Positions 5,708 through 7,073 of a stretch of DNA of 7,073 nt are shown one piece after another. This stretch comes from Oscillospiraceae bacterium (GTDB lineage Bacteria > Bacillota > Clostridia > Oscillospirales > Oscillospiraceae). The DNA is taken from assembly GCA_016290695.1 (NCBI GenBank), contig JAEEUX010000135.1:1-7073 (forward strand). Direction: 5' to 3'. Each line of letters begins with the position of its first letter. Position 1 is the first letter of the stretch. The position numbers were made by a program, and so were the translations under genes. Under the pieces are notes generated by a model. The model ran no database searches. It was not told where the DNA came from and saw only the letters and a program-made list of their open reading frames with translations.

Positions 5708-5746
5708 TTTTCCGGCAAAACTGAACAAGTTTTCCGGCAAAATGAA
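5708..5746. repeat. two direct copies of a TTTTCCGGCAAAA motif
   Basis: TTTTCCGGCAAAA occurs at 5708-5720 and 5730-5742, 22 nt apart (about two helical turns), followed by CTGAA and TGAA respectively. The first copy is also part of the GCCGGA/TCCGGC hairpin at 5702-5716. Spacing and symmetry suggest a possible protein binding site. Confidence 0.4.
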
Positions 5747-5819
5747 ATTTAACTTTCGTTTTTATCCAAAATCTTAAATCTAACACATCTCAGCGCGGGT
5801 AATTTGGTCTAAATCACAG

Positions 5820-5848
5820 TTGATAAAACACATTTTTTTATATATAAT
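5820..5848 (+). promoter_or_regulatory. strong sigma-A promoter for the His-rich protein/CooT genes
   Basis: TTGATA (5820-5825) and a perfect TATAAT (5843-5848) are separated by 17 nt containing a T7 tract. Transcription should begin near 5855, about 43 nt before the ATG at 5898. ATCACA (5813-5818) and TGTGAT (5861-5866) flank the promoter as inverted repeats and could be operator half-sites, though they are short and 42 nt apart. Confidence 0.75.
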
Positions 5849-5897
5849 AACGTAGTAACATGTGATAAGTGCGGCAATGTGAAGGGAAGTGTTAACA

Positions 5898-6224
5898 ATG
5901 CACGACGGAGAACACGGACACGAGCACGTCCACAGCCACGAGCATACTCACGGCGGCGTAACGCATACGCATGAGCATTCTCATGAGCATGGAGAGGGCC
6001 ATGACCACAGCCACAGTGAGAGCGGGAGCTTAAAGGAGGCTGCCGCGCTTCTCGATTTTATGTACCACCACAACCAGCATCACGCTGAGGAGCTTGAGGA
6101 GCTTATGGGCAAGCTGCGCGAGCTGGGCAAGGAGGAAGCAGCCGAGCGCATCGGCGCCGCCGTAGCCCTTTTCGAGCAGGGCAACTCCGAGCTTTCCGAG
6201 GCCATGATGCTTGTAAGCGAATAA
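5898..6224 (+). CDS. histidine-rich small protein with helical C-terminal domain, probable metal (nickel) handling
   Basis: The protein has 108 residues in two parts. Residues 1-40 contain 16 histidines in alternating His-X-His patterns (HEHVHSHEHTH, THTHEHSHEH, HDHSH), a typical transition-metal-binding tail as seen in HypB-, SlyD- or CooJ-like nickel proteins. Residues 44-108 are predicted as two or three amphipathic helices (LLDFMYHHNQHHAEELEELM, EEAAERIGAAVALFEQGNSE) with four more His at 57-62. There is no signal peptide or membrane segment. I do not recognise the C-terminal domain with certainty. GGGAAG ends about 8 nt before the ATG at 5898; an in-frame GTG at 5889 overlaps the ribosome site and is unlikely. 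It is followed after 16 nt by a CooT-like nickel-binding protein, which makes nickel the best guess over zinc or cobalt. Confidence 0.85.
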   Translation: MHDGEHGHEHVHSHEHTHGGVTHTHEHSHEHGEGHDHSHSESGSLKEAAALLDFMYHHNQHHAEELEELMGKLRELGKEEAAERIGAAVALFEQGNSELSEAMMLVSE

Positions 6225-6240
6225 AGGAGGCGTTTTCAAA

Positions 6241-6429
6241 ATGTGCCTTGCCACAGCGTATGTCAATCGCGGGGGCGAAGATACCATCCTCGCCAAGAAC
6301 ATCTCCAACATCCGCATAGACGGAGCCAGCGTCGTTATGGTCGACATTCTCGGGGAAGAGTTTTCCGTTGAGGGGACGCTTCTTGCCGCCGACCTTGTTA
6401 ACGGCGTCGTAAAAATACTTGCGGCTTAG
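6241..6429 (+). CDS. CooT family nickel-binding protein
   Basis: Small beta-rich protein of 62 residues matching the CooT family. CooT of Rhodospirillum rubrum is a small nickel-binding protein linked to maturation of carbon monoxide dehydrogenase, and binds Ni(II) through the conserved Cys2 as a dimer. Here the start MCLATAYV has the conserved Cys2, and the rest (ILAKNISNIRIDGASVVMVD, then LGEEFSVEGTLLAADLVNGVVKI) follows the family's strand pattern and length. A perfect AAGGAGG (6224-6230) begins at the stop codon of the His-rich gene and is spaced 10 nt from the ATG, so the two genes form an operon. No CODH, acetyl-CoA synthase, hydrogenase or urease is visible, so the client enzyme is unknown. 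Confidence 0.88.
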   Translation: MCLATAYVNRGGEDTILAKNISNIRIDGASVVMVDILGEEFSVEGTLLAADLVNGVVKILAA

Positions 6430-6466
6430 TCCGCGTTCATACATTTATTTAATAGTTCTCTTTCGT

Positions 6467-6482
6467 CGCCGGGCTTCCGGCG
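6467..6482. terminator. hairpin between the CooT-like gene and the next gene
   Basis: CGCCGG (6467-6472) and CCGGCG (6477-6482) form a 6-bp GC stem with a GCTT tetraloop. No T tract follows, so it may be a processing or stability element rather than a full terminator, and transcription may continue into the next gene. Confidence 0.35.
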
Positions 6483-6532
6483 CGGTTCGTTATCTTTCAG
6501 CGTTTGATAATCTTTGAAAGGATGTGTCAGAA

Positions 6533-6871
6533 ATGGCGATTACCCTGCCTGAGCTGTTGGAACGGATTAAAGACAAGGAGGAAATTTATCTTTTGGTAAG
6601 CGGCGAGGCCGTGGTGCTCGACAGGGAGAAATACCTTGTGTATATCCCCGAAAGCCAGTATCATTCCACGGCGATGAACGCCTTCGGCAGCTTTAAGACC
6701 GAGCTCGGCCACGGGCTTTTATGGTCGCTGCATCAGGATGTCGCCTGCAAGTCGAGCGAGCTGATTGAGGCGCTGAACGCCTCCGGCTGCTCATACGAAA
6801 CGCTCAGACAAGACGAGCTTGGCTCGATAGCGCGTCTTTCGTGGCCGGAAGAGGCGCAGCGCGGCGCCTGA
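6533..6871 (+). CDS. hypothetical protein, 112 residues, downstream of the CooT-like gene
   Basis: I do not recognise this protein. It has 112 residues, is soluble and acidic, with no signal peptide, membrane segment or clear motif. The first half (LLERIKDKEEIYLLVSGEAV, VLDREKYLVYIPES) suggests alternating helix and beta strands. The second half (FGSFKTELGHGLLWSLHQDV, ACKSSELIEALNASGCSYET) carries two Cys and two His. AAAGGA (6517-6522) is 10 nt from the ATG at 6533; a GTG at 6524 in frame is too close to it. Codon use matches its neighbours, which supports a real gene. It follows the CooT-like gene by 103 nt with a hairpin and no strong promoter between, so it may belong to the same operon, but a separate unit is possible. 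The gene is probable; the function is unknown. Confidence 0.72.
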   Translation: MAITLPELLERIKDKEEIYLLVSGEAVVLDREKYLVYIPESQYHSTAMNAFGSFKTELGHGLLWSLHQDVACKSSELIEALNASGCSYETLRQDELGSIARLSWPEEAQRGA

Positions 6872-7073
6872 ACGCGCTTAGTATGTAGACAAAATCAAGA
6901 TCTTTGTTTTTGACGGGGCTTTGCCTCGGCAAAAACACCTGCCTCTCGCGCCGACCAAGGAGGCGGGAGCCGAAGAGCGGAGCCGACGCGATGAGCGCGA
7001 GCATCTCACATGAGAGCCCAGCGCAGCGGGTCTCATGTGAAGCGCGGCGACTTTGTCGCCACGCTCAAAGCCG
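6872..7073. repeat. structured, repeat-like non-coding region at the right edge
   Basis: No plausible gene is seen. The region packs three inverted repeats: TTTTTG plus CGGGGC pairing with GCCTCG plus CAAAAA (6907-6935, one mismatch and a TTT loop), a 10-bp repeat TCACATGAGA/TCTCATGTGA (7006-7015 and 7031-7040) extended by CCC/GGG, and GGCGAC/GTCGCC around TTT (7046-7060). GGAGCCGA also occurs twice around 6966-6986. The density of palindromes and the lack of codon structure suggest an interspersed repeat element that continues past the window. Confidence 0.5.

Larger units (their letters stand above)
5385..5897. other. 513-nt intergenic region with regulatory structures, no convincing gene
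   Basis: No open frame here has a ribosome site or recognisable protein. The left half is GC-moderate and contains a short hairpin (5456-5472), a promoter-like pair near 5526-5554 and a terminator at 5606-5626. A direct repeat lies at 5708-5746. From about 5740 the sequence becomes AT-rich, ending in the promoter of the His-rich gene at 5820-5848. Confidence 0.6.

Noticed and set aside
5426..5752. Plus-strand open frame of 108 codons in the gap before the His-rich gene
   Set aside because: TTG start without ribosome site, codon use unlike the neighbours, no motif, and it runs through a terminator and a direct repeat.
6804..7004. Minus-strand 66-codon frame at the right edge
   Set aside because: Overlaps the end of the 112-residue gene and passes through inverted repeats; no ribosome site or recognisable domain.

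Overview
The window reads as chromosome of a high-GC, spore-forming Clostridia, most likely of the Oscillospiraceae or a near relative. The reasons are a complete spoIIP, a DnaD-type plus DnaC-type primosome pair, strong AGGAGG-like ribosome sites, sigma-A type promoters, GC-rich coding sequence that still uses ATA for Ile, and small families common in gut Clostridia (TSCPD protein, CooT-like protein). The genus is inference; no rRNA or marker gene is present.

Left part (1-2700). A minus-strand pair encodes a TSCPD-domain protein and a MATE efflux transporter cut by the left edge. Their reading frames overlap by 8 nt, and a well-formed sigma-A promoter lies at 1077-1105. Divergent from it are spoIIP, the engulfment peptidoglycan hydrolase, and then a hotdog-fold acyl-CoA thioesterase with its own promoter. 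The thioesterase stop codon lies inside a perfect 15-bp hairpin.

Middle part (2700-5400). This holds a replication-initiation pair: a DnaD-domain protein with a winged-helix region and two DnaD C-terminal-type domains, and a DnaC/IstB-type AAA+ helicase loader. The first gene has no conventional start codon in its frame. An ATG with a Shine-Dalgarno sequence sits one base out of frame, which points to a 1-nt indel or an unusual start. The pair is separated by 583 nt filled with palindromic repeats, including a 163-nt MITE-like unit with 27-nt perfect terminal inverted repeats and two extra tandem copies of its right end.

Right part (5400-7073). A 513-nt gap holds a terminator with a possible competing structure and a short direct repeat. 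A strong promoter then drives a His-rich small protein, a CooT-family (nickel-binding) protein and possibly an unrecognised 112-residue protein. I read the first two as a likely nickel or other transition-metal handling cassette; no CODH or hydrogenase gene is in the window. The last 200 nt carry no convincing gene but several strong inverted repeats, and look like a further interspersed repeat running off the right edge.
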